From NCBI GenBank assembly GCA_023386885.1, contig JAEWIX010000073.1:1-39945 (forward strand): a DNA stretch of 39,945 bases, in the 5' to 3' direction. Under the pieces are notes generated by a model. That model saw only the letters and a list, made by a program, of their open reading frames with translations. It was not told where the DNA came from and made no database searches. Every line of letters begins with the position of its first letter. Position 1 is the stretch's first letter. The stretch is from Pseudomonadota bacterium (GTDB lineage: Bacteria; Pseudomonadota; Alphaproteobacteria; Rhizobiales; Xanthobacteraceae). The position numbers and the translations under genes are program-made. This document shows positions 1-8,254 of this stretch, one piece after another.

Positions 1-2947
1 CCGTCGGCGTCGCAGCCTCGTCCGCGCCGCTCACCTCGCCGAGCGTCATCGTAAAGTTGCCGACCTTCAGCACCACCAGACCGTCGAGCACGTTCAACGA
101 CGCCGCACCCGAGATCGACAGATCGACATCCGCCGTCAGCGGACCGAGGTTCGTCGAATTGAGCGCGTGCAGCGCCGCATCGAGGTTCAACCCCGTATTG
201 TCGAAGTCGCTCCAGTCGAGCTTGTCGTTGGAGCCACTCACCCGATTCAGTACCGCATCGATATCGTAACCGCTGAACGCGACCTGATCCGCCAAGCCAA
301 TCGGGCTGCCGTTGAAGTCATCGAGCGCGATTCCGAGATAGCTCGTGTCATCGGCCGCGGCAGCCGTAGCTCCTCGATCCTTGATACTCACGATTGTCAG
401 CGCGCCGACGGACGCCCGGAACCCGACTGTGCCGTTCTCGATGGTATCGTCGCTGTGGTCGTCCGGCGTGCCGGCGTTGTTCAAACTGCCGCCGACCCCG
501 ACGAACACGTCCACGCCCGTGAACATCAGCGCGAGCGCATCGGCGTCATGGCCCGTGCCGCTGGGCAGGTCGGCGCTGCTGACCTGGCCCGCCGCAAGTT
601 CGAACGTTCCTTTGACGATCACCGCGCCGGCAACGTCGACCGACGCCGAGCCGGCGACATCCAACAGGCTGCCGTTCTCGCCTTCGAAGTCGATCGCCGG
701 CCCGACCGACGAAACCACGGGGACGCCATCCACAGCGTCATCCGCACCATCGTTGAAATCGAGGACGCGGCTCGGATTGGCCGCGTCGCTGGTCTGGTTG
801 AGCTGGACATTGAAGGACCAAGCGTCCAGCGCCAGGTCAGGAACTCCAACCACGCTCGCTGTGCCGCCTGACGTCTTCAACGCGGTATAGACGACGCCAC
901 CGTCTTTCGAGCCGTCGGTAAACAAAACCAGACTGAAGTCGACGTCGGTAAGCGACAATCCCACCGCCAACGGATCGGACGGCGGACCGTTGCCCACGAA
1001 TGCGTCGACGCCGGCGGCGCTCAGGACGCGATAGGTGGCGTCATTATATGTATGGCCATCGTTGCGAACCAAGTTCCCGGTCGCGGTCGTGAAATCAAGG
1101 CCGCCGTCGACGCTGACATACAGGAAATCGAACAACTGGAGCGCCAGGGTACCGGCCCCGTCATCGATGCCACCGGTCACGCCCCCCAGTTGATCGATGA
1201 CGAAGGTATCCTTCGCGTCTCCACCGTTGAGATAGTCGACCGACGTGAAGTGGATGGGGCCGAGGCCGTCCGGAGTGAGGTCGCCTGCGTTCAGGCCGGT
1301 GAGATGCCAGGTGTTCTCAACATCCGGCGCGATCAGCTGGAACTTGTTGAGCACATTTCCAATGATGCTGGTGACCGGATCGCTCGACAGACCGTTGTAG
1401 CTGTTGTCCGAGGCGCCCGTAACAGTCGCCCTGCCATCGGTCCCGATCGTGATCGTGATACCCGCTGTCGGATCGGCCGCCGTGGCGTTTGTCAGGTCAA
1501 GCGTGGCGCCATCGAGCAAGGTACCGGCCACTGGTTGGCCGTTCACTGCCCCCACTGCCGCGTCGTCGAGATCGAGCAGTGCCCGTTGACCGCTCCCGAG
1601 CTGAGCAGACATCACCGCGATGCCAGAGTCGTGACCGTAGCCGGCCCAATGACCGATCTCGTGCAACAGCACGGTCAGCAGGTCCATCGCACCCGCGGCG
1701 GCGCTGCCGGGTGCGGCGCCGAGACGATCGGCTCCGAGGTCGAGTGAGAACTCCGAGGCATCGCGCGGGGTCGGATCAACGAACCAGCCGTGACCGGCCG
1801 CATCGACGTCTATGCGGATGGTCGCGTCTTCATGCGACCCGAGGACGCCGTCAGCAAGATCGGAGATGAGGAAGGTCGGGGTGCCGGCCGGAAGAGCGAG
1901 GCCCTTGGCGGCGAGAGCATCGGACCACATCGCAAGCGCGAGGTCGGCGAGGCTCTGAAGATCGGCGGCGGAGAGTGTGGGCGCGGGGGTAGCGGCGGGA
2001 AGTGCGGCGGGGTCGGCAACAAGATAGTCGACCGAAGGCGGACCACGGGCGGAAAGCGTCTCGAGCGGCGGGCCACGCGCCATATCAACCTCGGTGACAG
2101 GGATCGCGTCAACCTGATCATCGGCAAGCGGCACCGTCATGGCCGGAGCCACCTCGGCTGCGGTCATGGTGTCCGCCGCAAATGAAGTGTCTGCGATCAA
2201 GGATGGGCCGGCGATGTTGACCGACATCGCAAGGCTGGGGAGATCAGCCGCAACGGTGTTAGTTATCGAGACGCTATTATCCTGCGTCTGCGCGAATATC
2301 GTCGACATATCCGGCTTCGATTGGCTCAAAACCCCAGATTCATTGAAAAAACTGGCACTATCATTTTCGATCTCGATCGAGCCTGGAGGTCCCGTAGCTG
2401 ACGGCGCGCCCTCGTTTGTAACAATCGCAACGAAATGAATTTGCGCAGCGGGGTTCACGCGAACCTCCGAGGCAGCAGTCGCAACGATATCCGCAACGGC
2501 CGTCCGCAGATCGACATTATCGGCAGACACCTCACTCTTTGAGATCGCAGCGCTATCGACAGCTGCCAGGGTTGCGTCTGTATTCGTCCATTCGGACGGC
2601 CATTCGACCCCGCGTTCATCCCCGGTTCGAGTGGTGGAAATAGCACCGCTTTGAGAATCGTGATCCCCATGGCTGGCATCGGCGGCGACATCAGTCGTCA
2701 CCTGCTCGACAATGGCGGCATGATCGTCGAGAAATGTCGCATGCGCCGCATCGTCGACGAGACGAGCCAACTCGCTCGCGATAGGATCGCCGGAAAGCAG
2801 GATGCGGGGCTCGAGCGGCTCGATCTGAAACCGGCTCCGACGTTGGCCTTCGTCAAACTCGCCAGCCCTGCTGGGTCCAGACAGCAAACGGCGCACCGTT
2901 TGCAACCGGCCCCAGAGTCCAGACTGGTGGTGACGAGCAGCGGCCAT
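1..2947 (-). CDS. LEPR-XLL domain giant surface/secreted protein with metzincin-type motif (partial, C-terminus outside window)
   Basis: The frame is open without a stop from an ATG at 2947 to the left edge, giving 982 residues and no end. A strong GGGGGAGGGA Shine-Dalgarno touches the ATG. The N-terminus is basic and carries LEPRILLSGD at residues 45-54, the hallmark of the LEPR-XLL domain found at the start of very large, repetitive, exported proteins. An Asp/Ala/Thr-rich low-complexity stretch follows (about 60-330). Then comes a compact domain with HEIGHWAGYGH at 429-439, the HExxHxxGxxH zinc site of metzincin/matrixin-like proteases. From about 470 onward the protein is Asp/Gly/Asn-rich beta-type sequence, as in calcium-binding adhesins. 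I infer cell-surface or type I export; no secretion genes are visible. Protease activity is plausible because all three His and the Glu are present, but unproven. Several opposite-strand open frames here are shadows. Confidence 0.85.
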   Translation of the reverse strand, partial: MAAARHHQSGLWGRLQTVRRLLSGPSRAGEFDEGQRRSRFQIEPLEPRILLSGDPIASELARLVDDAAHATFLDDHAAIVEQVTTDVAADASHGDHDSQSGAISTTRTGDERGVEWPSEWTNTDATLAAVDSAAISKSEVSADNVDLRTAVADIVATAASEVRVNPAAQIHFVAIVTNEGAPSATGPPGSIEIENDSASFFNESGVLSQSKPDMSTIFAQTQDNSVSITNTVAADLPSLAMSVNIAGPSLIADTSFAADTMTAAEVAPAMTVPLADDQVDAIPVTEVDMARGPPLETLSARGPPSVDYLVADPAALPAATPAPTLSAADLQSLADLALAMWSDALAAKGLALPAGTPTFLISDLADGVLGSHEDATIRIDVDAAGHGWFVDPTPRDASEFSLDLGADRLGAAPGSAAAGAMDLLTVLLHEIGHWAGYGHDSGIAVMSAQLGSGQRALLDLDDAAVGAVNGQPVAGTLLDGATLDLTNATAADPTAGITITIGTDGRATVTGASDNSYNGLSSDPVTSIIGNVLNKFQLIAPDVENTWHLTGLNAGDLTPDGLGPIHFTSVDYLNGGDAKDTFVIDQLGGVTGGIDDGAGTLALQLFDFLYVSVDGGLDFTTATGNLVRNDGHTYNDATYRVLSAAGVDAFVGNGPPSDPLAVGLSLTDVDFSLVLFTDGSKDGGVVYTALKTSGGTASVVGVPDLALDAWSFNVQLNQTSDAANPSRVLDFNDGADDAVDGVPVVSSVGPAIDFEGENGSLLDVAGSASVDVAGAVIVKGTFELAAGQVSSADLPSGTGHDADALALMFTGVDVFVGVGGSLNNAGTPDDHSDDTIENGTVGFRASVGALTIVSIKDRGATAAAADDTSYLGIALDDFNGSPIGLADQVAFSGYDIDAVLNRVSGSNDKLDWSDFDNTGLNLDAALHALNSTNLGPLTADVDLSISGAASLNVLDGLVVLKVGNFTMTLGEVSGADEAATPT

Positions 2948-3077
2948 TCCCTCCCCCTGATGCGGGAAGCGCTACGGGAACCTTTGGTAACGAAATGTCA
3001 ACTAATGGAACCTGGCGGTCAAGCCAAAAAATCCACGCCGCCGTCTAATAGTTAGCAACGGTCCCAGCTCTGGCTTA

Positions 3078-3133
3078 TGTGACGGCACATTAAGAACGAG
3101 TCGATTTGGCCACTTTCCTTTAAGAACGAGTCG
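3078..3133 (+). repeat. Left IS21-like terminal inverted repeat (plus inner repeat copy)
   Basis: Bases 3078-3105 match the reverse complement of 13858-13885 at 23 of 28 positions and begin with TGTG. The core TTAAGAACGAGTCG recurs at 3120-3133, 30 bp further in. A terminal repeat followed by further internal copies of the same core is the arrangement of IS21-family ends. No istA or istB gene is present between the ends. Confidence 0.7.
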
Positions 3134-3167
3134 GTTTCTGTAACCTGTTGATATTGTTGGTCACTGG

Positions 3168-3341
3168 CTGCGGCTCACGGTTCTCACGCTCAAGCGCCTT
3201 CAGCTTCTTCGCCACCTCTGTTCGGACGCCCGCTCGCTTGCTGCTATCGACCTCCGCCTTCTTCATCCATTCCGGCAGAGTGTGACCGGAACAGGCAATT
3301 TTGGGGGCTATCGTCTCAATCGCCGTCCAGCGGGACAGATA
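3168..3341 (-). pseudogene. IS3-family transposase OrfA fragment
   Basis: About 58 codons resemble the central part of IS3-family OrfA: RWTAIETIAPKIACS, then WMKKAEVDSSKRAG, then KLKALERENRE, the start of the leucine-zipper segment. The N-terminal helix is missing, and after ENREPQ the similarity stops near the IS21-like inner repeat. No OrfB is present. The upstream end runs into the epimerase fragment on the other strand, so this is a doubly truncated remnant without transposition function. Confidence 0.65.
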
Positions 3342-3483
3342 CTCGCTGCCGATGCAGCCAGGCAATGTGCCGGGCACCTTCGCCGACGTCAGCCTCATTG
3401 CTTCGAGCGTCGGTTATCGTCCGCAGGTGCCGGTGCGCGACGGGGTTGCCCGTTTTGTGCATTGGTACCGCGAGTATGCAGAC
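3334..3483 (+). pseudogene. UDP-glucuronate 4-epimerase C-terminal remnant
   Basis: The plus frame reads LPMQPGNVPGTFADVS, then VGYRPQVPVRDGVARFVHWY. This is the conserved C-terminal end of short-chain dehydrogenase-type UDP-glucuronate/nucleotide-sugar epimerases (LPMQPGDVPATYADV...GY.P.TP...G..RFV.WYRDY). Only about 50 codons remain. The NAD-binding Rossmann domain and catalytic YxxxK are gone, and the left side is replaced by the IS3 fragment. It pairs functionally with the UDP-glucose dehydrogenase remnant at 13487-13787, which would have made its substrate. Confidence 0.65.
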
Positions 3484-3512
3484 CGTAGCTCGCCGACTCT
3501 ATTGGCGCCGGC

Positions 3513-4433
3513 TTATCCACGAGGACTTGTCCGGCCTGCGCCCTCATAGACGAAGCCCACGGTTTCCGTAACTTCCGCCGCCAGACGTTGCGAGGGCCAG
3601 CCACTATTCCCGCCGAGGATGAAGAATTGGAGATCAGCGGGAGGTCCATCGTAGACCAGTGCGGCGGGATAATCATCATCCGCCATAAAACCGCTGATGC
3701 GCCACGACGGGTCGACGCCGCCGAGAAAGTGCGCGGGATTGCCCGGCTCCAAATTCACATCGAAGCTATCGAGAGGAATTTGGAGACCCTCGCCACATGC
3801 TTTGATGTAGGCCTCTTTGCGAGTCCAACACAGGAAGAACCCCTCAACCCGCCTCTGTCGCGTGAGTCCGGCCAGTGATCGCATCTCTCCTGCGGAGAAA
3901 TAGTGATGCGCGATGTTCTCGCAATCGACATCAGGGCGAATTCTCTCGACGTCCACTCCGATATTTCGATTCCGGCCGAAGGCGAAAATAGCCATATCCT
4001 GTGAATGAGACAGATTGAAACTCAACGTTTCTCCGGCTGGCTCCGGTGCGAGCGCCGGCTTTCCCTCCCATCCAAACACAAACTGCAAATCTTCAGGCCG
4101 CTTGCGTAGGTAGCACGCCAGAAGCGCTCTTAGTGTCCCGCGCGCCGCTATGAAACGAGCACGATCGCAATCAGATCGAAAGCGCGCCGCTCGCTTGTTC
4201 TCCTCTTCATTCAGGTAGGAATGCAGCAGCGATTGCGAGGAGACATCGACAGTCAGATGGCTCCGCCAGATGTGAATCTCATTCGGCCGCAACAAAGAAG
4301 GAGATTGTGAATATCTCCATACAACTGAGCCGAGCAAGGCATGATCTCCTGAGAACCTGACGACGCGAAATGTTTTCTCATCAAAGGGCACATTCGATAA
4401 CGCGCCGCGAACAAAGCTGGTGCGAACCGTCAA
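3513..4433 (-). CDS. Sfp-type 4'-phosphopantetheinyl transferase
   Basis: This enzyme transfers the 4'-phosphopantetheine arm of CoA to the serine of carrier domains, converting apo-PCP to holo-PCP. Counting from the furthest start, the family landmarks are FNLSHS (139-144), IGVDVERI (158-165, the Mg-binding Asp and Glu), and FFLCWTRKEAYIKACGEGL (199-217, the WxxKEA signature). The length suits the Sfp subfamily. The start is uncertain. The TTG at 4433 overlaps the TGA of the upstream GNAT gene by four bases (TTGA), but Sfp proteins usually begin just before the NEIHIWR segment (51-57), and a TTG at residue 33 has an AGGAG upstream. Its likely substrates are the two PCP domains encoded next door (around 6530 and 9670). 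It appears co-transcribed with the GNAT gene, away from the C-PCP-TE gene. Confidence 0.93.
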   Translation of the reverse strand: MTVRTSFVRGALSNVPFDEKTFRVVRFSGDHALLGSVVWRYSQSPSLLRPNEIHIWRSHLTVDVSSQSLLHSYLNEEENKRAARFRSDCDRARFIAARGTLRALLACYLRKRPEDLQFVFGWEGKPALAPEPAGETLSFNLSHSQDMAIFAFGRNRNIGVDVERIRPDVDCENIAHHYFSAGEMRSLAGLTRQRRVEGFFLCWTRKEAYIKACGEGLQIPLDSFDVNLEPGNPAHFLGGVDPSWRISGFMADDDYPAALVYDGPPADLQFFILGGNSGWPSQRLAAEVTETVGFVYEGAGRTSPRG

Positions 4434-4882
4434 TTCCGGAACAGCTTCCGGAACAAGTAGAGCCGGCTATCCGCAACATCCTTCGACGCCGCCCCCTCAA
4501 GCTCGCCAAACGCCTCGTATCCGTTCTTCTTGTAGAATCCGGGAGCCTGGAACGCGTAAGAGTTTAGCCAGACACCTATGCATCCCTGTTCCCGCGCCGC
4601 ATTTTCGACAGAAGTAAGAAGACGGGAACCGAAACCCTGACGGCGACCAGCTTCGGCGACGTAAAGCAGCTCAATGAACAGCCATCCGTAGAGGATACTG
4701 CCCCAAACACCGCTGGATGCTTCGCCGGTATCGGTGTCTCTCGCGATGATTGCGATATTCCGATGACCGCTCGGCCCACCGCGAGCGGTGTTGTCGCGAA
4801 TCATGGATCGCAACAGTGCTGCATGATCGCGAGAATCGGGCGACCAGTCGACGAAGAATTCCTGCTTCATGCTCTCGCTCAC
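4430..4882 (-). CDS. GNAT-family N-acetyltransferase
   Basis: A 150-residue single-domain GNAT. The acetyl-CoA pyrophosphate-binding motif A is visible as VAEAGRRQGFGSRLL (about 75-89), preceded by the usual beta strand (GWLFIELLYV). It is followed by the C-terminal motif B region with FYKKNGYEAFGELEG, typical of small-molecule GNATs. The substrate cannot be read from sequence. It lies upstream of the Sfp gene with a four-base stop/start overlap and is divergent from the C-PCP-TE gene. It may therefore acylate the NRPS product or confer self-protection, but that is inference. An in-frame ATG at 4870 is an alternative start. Confidence 0.85.
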   Translation of the reverse strand: MSESMKQEFFVDWSPDSRDHAALLRSMIRDNTARGGPSGHRNIAIIARDTDTGEASSGVWGSILYGWLFIELLYVAEAGRRQGFGSRLLTSVENAAREQGCIGVWLNSYAFQAPGFYKKNGYEAFGELEGAASKDVADSRLYLFRKLFRN

Positions 4883-5002
4883 ATTATCAATGATGAGTTC
4901 ATCCGGAGACGTTGTCGGCTCAAGAATGTCAAATTTCCATGGGATGTACCGAAGTCTCGCGAGGATGAGGGTTCCATCGGTTTGTCAGAAAAGCATCTGG
5001 GT

Positions 5003-7423
5003 ATGGCAGCTTCATGGGCATCCGCGAATGCAACGGAGACGACGTTCAACACCGAACCTGCATCTGCATCGCAGCGCCGGACGTGGTTCATGGAGCTCGT
5101 TGCTCCCGGCACTCCGCAGCATCACCTGCCGTTCGCCCTCGAAGTTTTCGGAGAGGTCGACATTGCAGCGCTCCAACTCAGCCTGGATTTCATTGTTGAG
5201 CGGCACGAAAGTCTCAGAACGACATTCATCGACGATAACGGAACACTCCGTCAGAATATCGGCGCTCCTCGCCCGACGCTCATACTTGTCGATGCACCGC
5301 CCGGTCCCACTCCAGACTTGAAGTCGATCCTCCGCGAGCAGGTTGCCGCCCCTTTTGATCTCAACCAAGGCCCTCTGGTTCGTCTGATTGTCGTCAGACG
5401 AGCGCCGGAGATGCATGTTCTGGTGTTCGTCCTGCACCACATCATTGCCGACAATCTCTCGCTTGGTCTGTTCGTGCGAGAGATGGCCGAGGCTTACACA
5501 TCATTCTGCGCTCGCAACCTTCCTGCACTTGCGCCGCTGCCCTGGCAATACGCCGACTTCGCGATCGCCGAAGCGCGTTGGCTGGCTACACGCACGTTTC
5601 ATACTCGTCTGCAGAACTATGCGGAGAAGCTTGGCCCAGCGATGGCGCAGCTGGACTTTGGCTCCGGCCACGCTGTCAGTTCGGGAGAGGCCATTACAAG
5701 TGAACTCCTGCCTATCGACGCTGCGACACTGGGACACCTCAAGGAAATCGCCCAACGAACCGGCGTGACTCTGTTTACAGTGCTGCTGGCAGCGCTCCAA
5801 AGTGTCCTTACTCCCTACGCGAACGGGCGAGACTTCGTCATCGCCGTGCCTGTCGCCGGCCGTGGAAGCGACGGAGCGGAAGGCATCATAGGTCCATTTG
5901 CCAACGTGATCGCCTTGAAGGTCAATACGCGTACCGCGCAGACCATGGCCGAACTTGTTGCCGATGTTGGGCGCCAGCTCGTGGATACTCTTGAATACGA
6001 AAACGTGCCTTGGGACGCGTTGGTGCGTGCCACCAACCCGTCCCGCTTTGCCGATGCGGCTCCGCTCAGCCAGGTAATGTTTTCCTCGATCGCGGTCCCC
6101 GCGCTGTTCCAGCGCTTCGGGCGCCTGCCGTGCCGACCAACCTGGCTTCCATCGCCGGCTCCCACAGCCGACCTTTTCGTCACTGCTTCCGAAACGCCGG
6201 ACGGCCTTTTGTGGATCGGCTTTGACAGCCGAGCGGACAAGGTACCTTCCCGAATTGTCTCGCGTTTGTCGGACGGATTGCGAACCCTGCTTCACGATAT
6301 CGCTCATGGCGATATCGCGACGCTCGAAGCATATCCGAAACAGATTGCAGGCGGCTCGCTTCACCAAACCATCCCTGCCGCAGTTAGCGACACGCCGCGT
6401 CGTCTCGTCAGTGACGCGTCGAAGCCTCCGGAGCGTCATGAAGCTCTTGAGAAACTCATTGCGGAGCTATGGGAGAAATTTCTCGGTTCCCCGCCAAGTC
6501 ACATACACGAAGATTTTTTCGATGCCGGCGGTGACTCCCTGATGGTCGTGCGACTGATGTCCGCCCTATCTCGACGCCTTGATCGAAAATTGCCCGTGGC
6601 ACTATTTTTTCAGGATCCCACGGTTGCAGGGCTGGTGGATGGCCTGACGGAAAGTAGTCCTGGCAAAGGATCGGACCATGCTGTCACTAAAATCATCGAA
6701 GGCGGTGACGGTCGGCGGTTATTCATATGCAGCGCTCAGCGCAACAGCATCGAGCTGGCAAAAGCCCTCGGACCGGGTCCCTCCGTATACAAGTTGGACG
6801 TTTACAATCTTCAGGAGCAGCGGCTGTTGGCTGACCGGCCCATGTTCGACAGTGTCGAAGCGATTGCCACTGAGCTCCGATCCAGAATGAAGGCTATTCA
6901 ACCGGAAGGCCCCTATCTGCTGGCAGGTGGTTGCGAGGGCGGCATCGTCGCTCTCGAAATAGCGCTTCAGCTGCAACGGGCCGGTGAAGATATAGCACTT
7001 CTCGGGCAGCTCGATACCCCCGTTCGCGGCTTCTTCGAGTCAAAGCCGGCCCTTTTACGTCCTATCAGGATCGCCAAACGATGGCTGGAGATTCGTACCC
7101 GCTTCATGCTTGGATCAAATGCGCAGGACTATGAATGGCATCTCCGCATTTGGGGAGCAATCTGGTCTGCAGTGCGCGCATACGATCCGGCAGGTCCGTT
7201 CGACGGTGATGTTCATATCTTCAAGGCCGCGCGGACCTTCGGCATGGCCGACGTCACTTCTGGGTGGGAGAGCCGAGTCAATGGCCGGACCCTGACCCAT
7301 AAGGTGTTTGGCGGTCATGCCAACTGGATGGAGGATCCACGAAGTGCTGCCGTTGTCCGCGCTGCTTTGGACGAGATTTCACCCCCAGCTTCAACCGTCT
7401 TGAGGAAGCAACTCGTTGTCTGA
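5003..7423 (+). CDS. NRPS protein: condensation - peptidyl carrier - thioesterase (C-PCP-TE)
   Basis: An 806-residue synthetase without an adenylation domain. The C domain (about 20-450) has HHIIADN at 145-151 in place of the canonical HHxxxDG: both His and the Asp are kept, and Gly is replaced by Asn. The carrier domain (about 480-550) has DFFDAGGDSL with Ser512 as the pantetheine site. The type I thioesterase (about 565-800) has GGCEGG at 642-647, so its nucleophile would be Cys644 rather than Ser; Asp671 and His772 complete a plausible triad. The frame is open back to 4763, but that would overlap the divergent GNAT gene, and homology begins after 5003. A TTG at 4981 with GAGG upstream is an alternative start. 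The wzm-like gene overlaps its stop. It presumably receives the aminoacyl chain from the C-A-PCP protein and releases the product, with its own carrier loaded in trans or by transfer. Confidence 0.9.
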   Translation: MAASWASANATETTFNTEPASASQRRTWFMELVAPGTPQHHLPFALEVFGEVDIAALQLSLDFIVERHESLRTTFIDDNGTLRQNIGAPRPTLILVDAPPGPTPDLKSILREQVAAPFDLNQGPLVRLIVVRRAPEMHVLVFVLHHIIADNLSLGLFVREMAEAYTSFCARNLPALAPLPWQYADFAIAEARWLATRTFHTRLQNYAEKLGPAMAQLDFGSGHAVSSGEAITSELLPIDAATLGHLKEIAQRTGVTLFTVLLAALQSVLTPYANGRDFVIAVPVAGRGSDGAEGIIGPFANVIALKVNTRTAQTMAELVADVGRQLVDTLEYENVPWDALVRATNPSRFADAAPLSQVMFSSIAVPALFQRFGRLPCRPTWLPSPAPTADLFVTASETPDGLLWIGFDSRADKVPSRIVSRLSDGLRTLLHDIAHGDIATLEAYPKQIAGGSLHQTIPAAVSDTPRRLVSDASKPPERHEALEKLIAELWEKFLGSPPSHIHEDFFDAGGDSLMVVRLMSALSRRLDRKLPVALFFQDPTVAGLVDGLTESSPGKGSDHAVTKIIEGGDGRRLFICSAQRNSIELAKALGPGPSVYKLDVYNLQEQRLLADRPMFDSVEAIATELRSRMKAIQPEGPYLLAGGCEGGIVALEIALQLQRAGEDIALLGQLDTPVRGFFESKPALLRPIRIAKRWLEIRTRFMLGSNAQDYEWHLRIWGAIWSAVRAYDPAGPFDGDVHIFKAARTFGMADVTSGWESRVNGRTLTHKVFGGHANWMEDPRSAAVVRAALDEISPPASTVLRKQLVV

Positions 7424-8252
7424 ACGAAGCGTCACCCTCATCCGGAGCAGCGTGCCGGCCTTAAGCCGTGTACCCGACGGCTTCCGCGAACTCACAGCGT
7501 ATCGCGAGTTGCTCGGATACATGACCCTCAATCGTTTGCGGGTACGCTATCAGAACAGTTGGCTCGGCTGGGCCTGGGCGGTTTTGCAGCCTCTCGCATT
7601 CCTGGCATTCCTGACTGTGATCGGCTCCGTCATCGGTGGCCGTTTCAATTCAGGCGTCCCCTATCCACTCTTCATTCTCGCAAGCCTCTCGCCATGGACA
7701 TTCTTCGCCACATCGCTGAGCACGGCGGCCGCGGGCGTATTAAGCAGCAGATCATTGATCGCCAAAGTGTATTTTCCCCGTGAGATCGTGCCGCTTTCCT
7801 ACGTTCTTGCTGCGCTCGCCGACCTTGTCATCGCGACCGTGCTGACGATGGTGGCTCTCGCCTACACGGGATACAGCATTCCCGTGACCGCGATTGCGCT
7901 GTTTCCAATTTCCTTGATCCTGATCATCTATGCCGCGGCCTTTTCATTGATCCTTTCCATCGCGCAGATCGGGTTTCGTGACATCGCGATCGGGTTGCCC
8001 CTTTTGCTGCAAGGAATGCTGTTCACGACTCCCGTGCTATATCCGCTAAGTGCTGTTCCCGCACAATGGCGAATGATCTATGAACTCAATCCTCTGGCGT
8101 TGCTGGTCGAGGCATTCCGCGGCGCGTTGATCGGCAAGCAAATGATCGGTTTAGGACAACTCGCCTACGCTGCCATCGTTGGGCTGATCCTGTTCGGCGT
8201 CGCTTATTTCATTTTCAAGACGGCCGAGCCGGACATGGTCGACGAAATCTAG
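7416..8252 (+). CDS. ABC-2 type polysaccharide/polyol-phosphate export permease (Wzm/TagG-like)
   Basis: A 278-residue membrane subunit with about six hydrophobic helices. It matches the Wzm/TagG/KpsM layout: an N-terminal amphipathic stretch with RELLGYMTLNRLRVRYQNSW, then transmembrane helices, a cytoplasmic loop AKVYFPREIVPLSYV, and the conserved TPVLYPLSAVPAQWR-MIYELNPLALLVEAFR segment near residues 200-230. It probably forms a dimeric channel with the ATPase encoded next. It begins with TTG at 7416, overlapping the stop of the C-PCP-TE gene by 8 bp, so translation is likely coupled. Family members export O-antigen, capsule or teichoic acid chains. No glycosyltransferase or polymer-biosynthesis genes are nearby, so the substrate is open and may be linked to the NRPS product. 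Confidence 0.92.
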   Translation: MSERSVTLIRSSVPALSRVPDGFRELTAYRELLGYMTLNRLRVRYQNSWLGWAWAVLQPLAFLAFLTVIGSVIGGRFNSGVPYPLFILASLSPWTFFATSLSTAAAGVLSSRSLIAKVYFPREIVPLSYVLAALADLVIATVLTMVALAYTGYSIPVTAIALFPISLILIIYAAAFSLILSIAQIGFRDIAIGLPLLLQGMLFTTPVLYPLSAVPAQWRMIYELNPLALLVEAFRGALIGKQMIGLGQLAYAAIVGLILFGVAYFIFKTAEPDMVDEI

Positions 8253-8254
8253 CC

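Noticed and set aside
167..2438. Several open plus-strand frames over 1-2450, such as 167-871 and 1052-1747
   Set aside because: They lie antisense to the continuous minus-strand LEPR-XLL frame, have arginine-rich shadow composition and no recognisable domain.
4763..5002. N-terminal extension of the C-PCP-TE frame back to 4763
   Set aside because: It would overlap the divergent GNAT gene by 120 bp, adds no C-domain homology and has no ribosome binding site, so the start near 4981-5003 is preferred.
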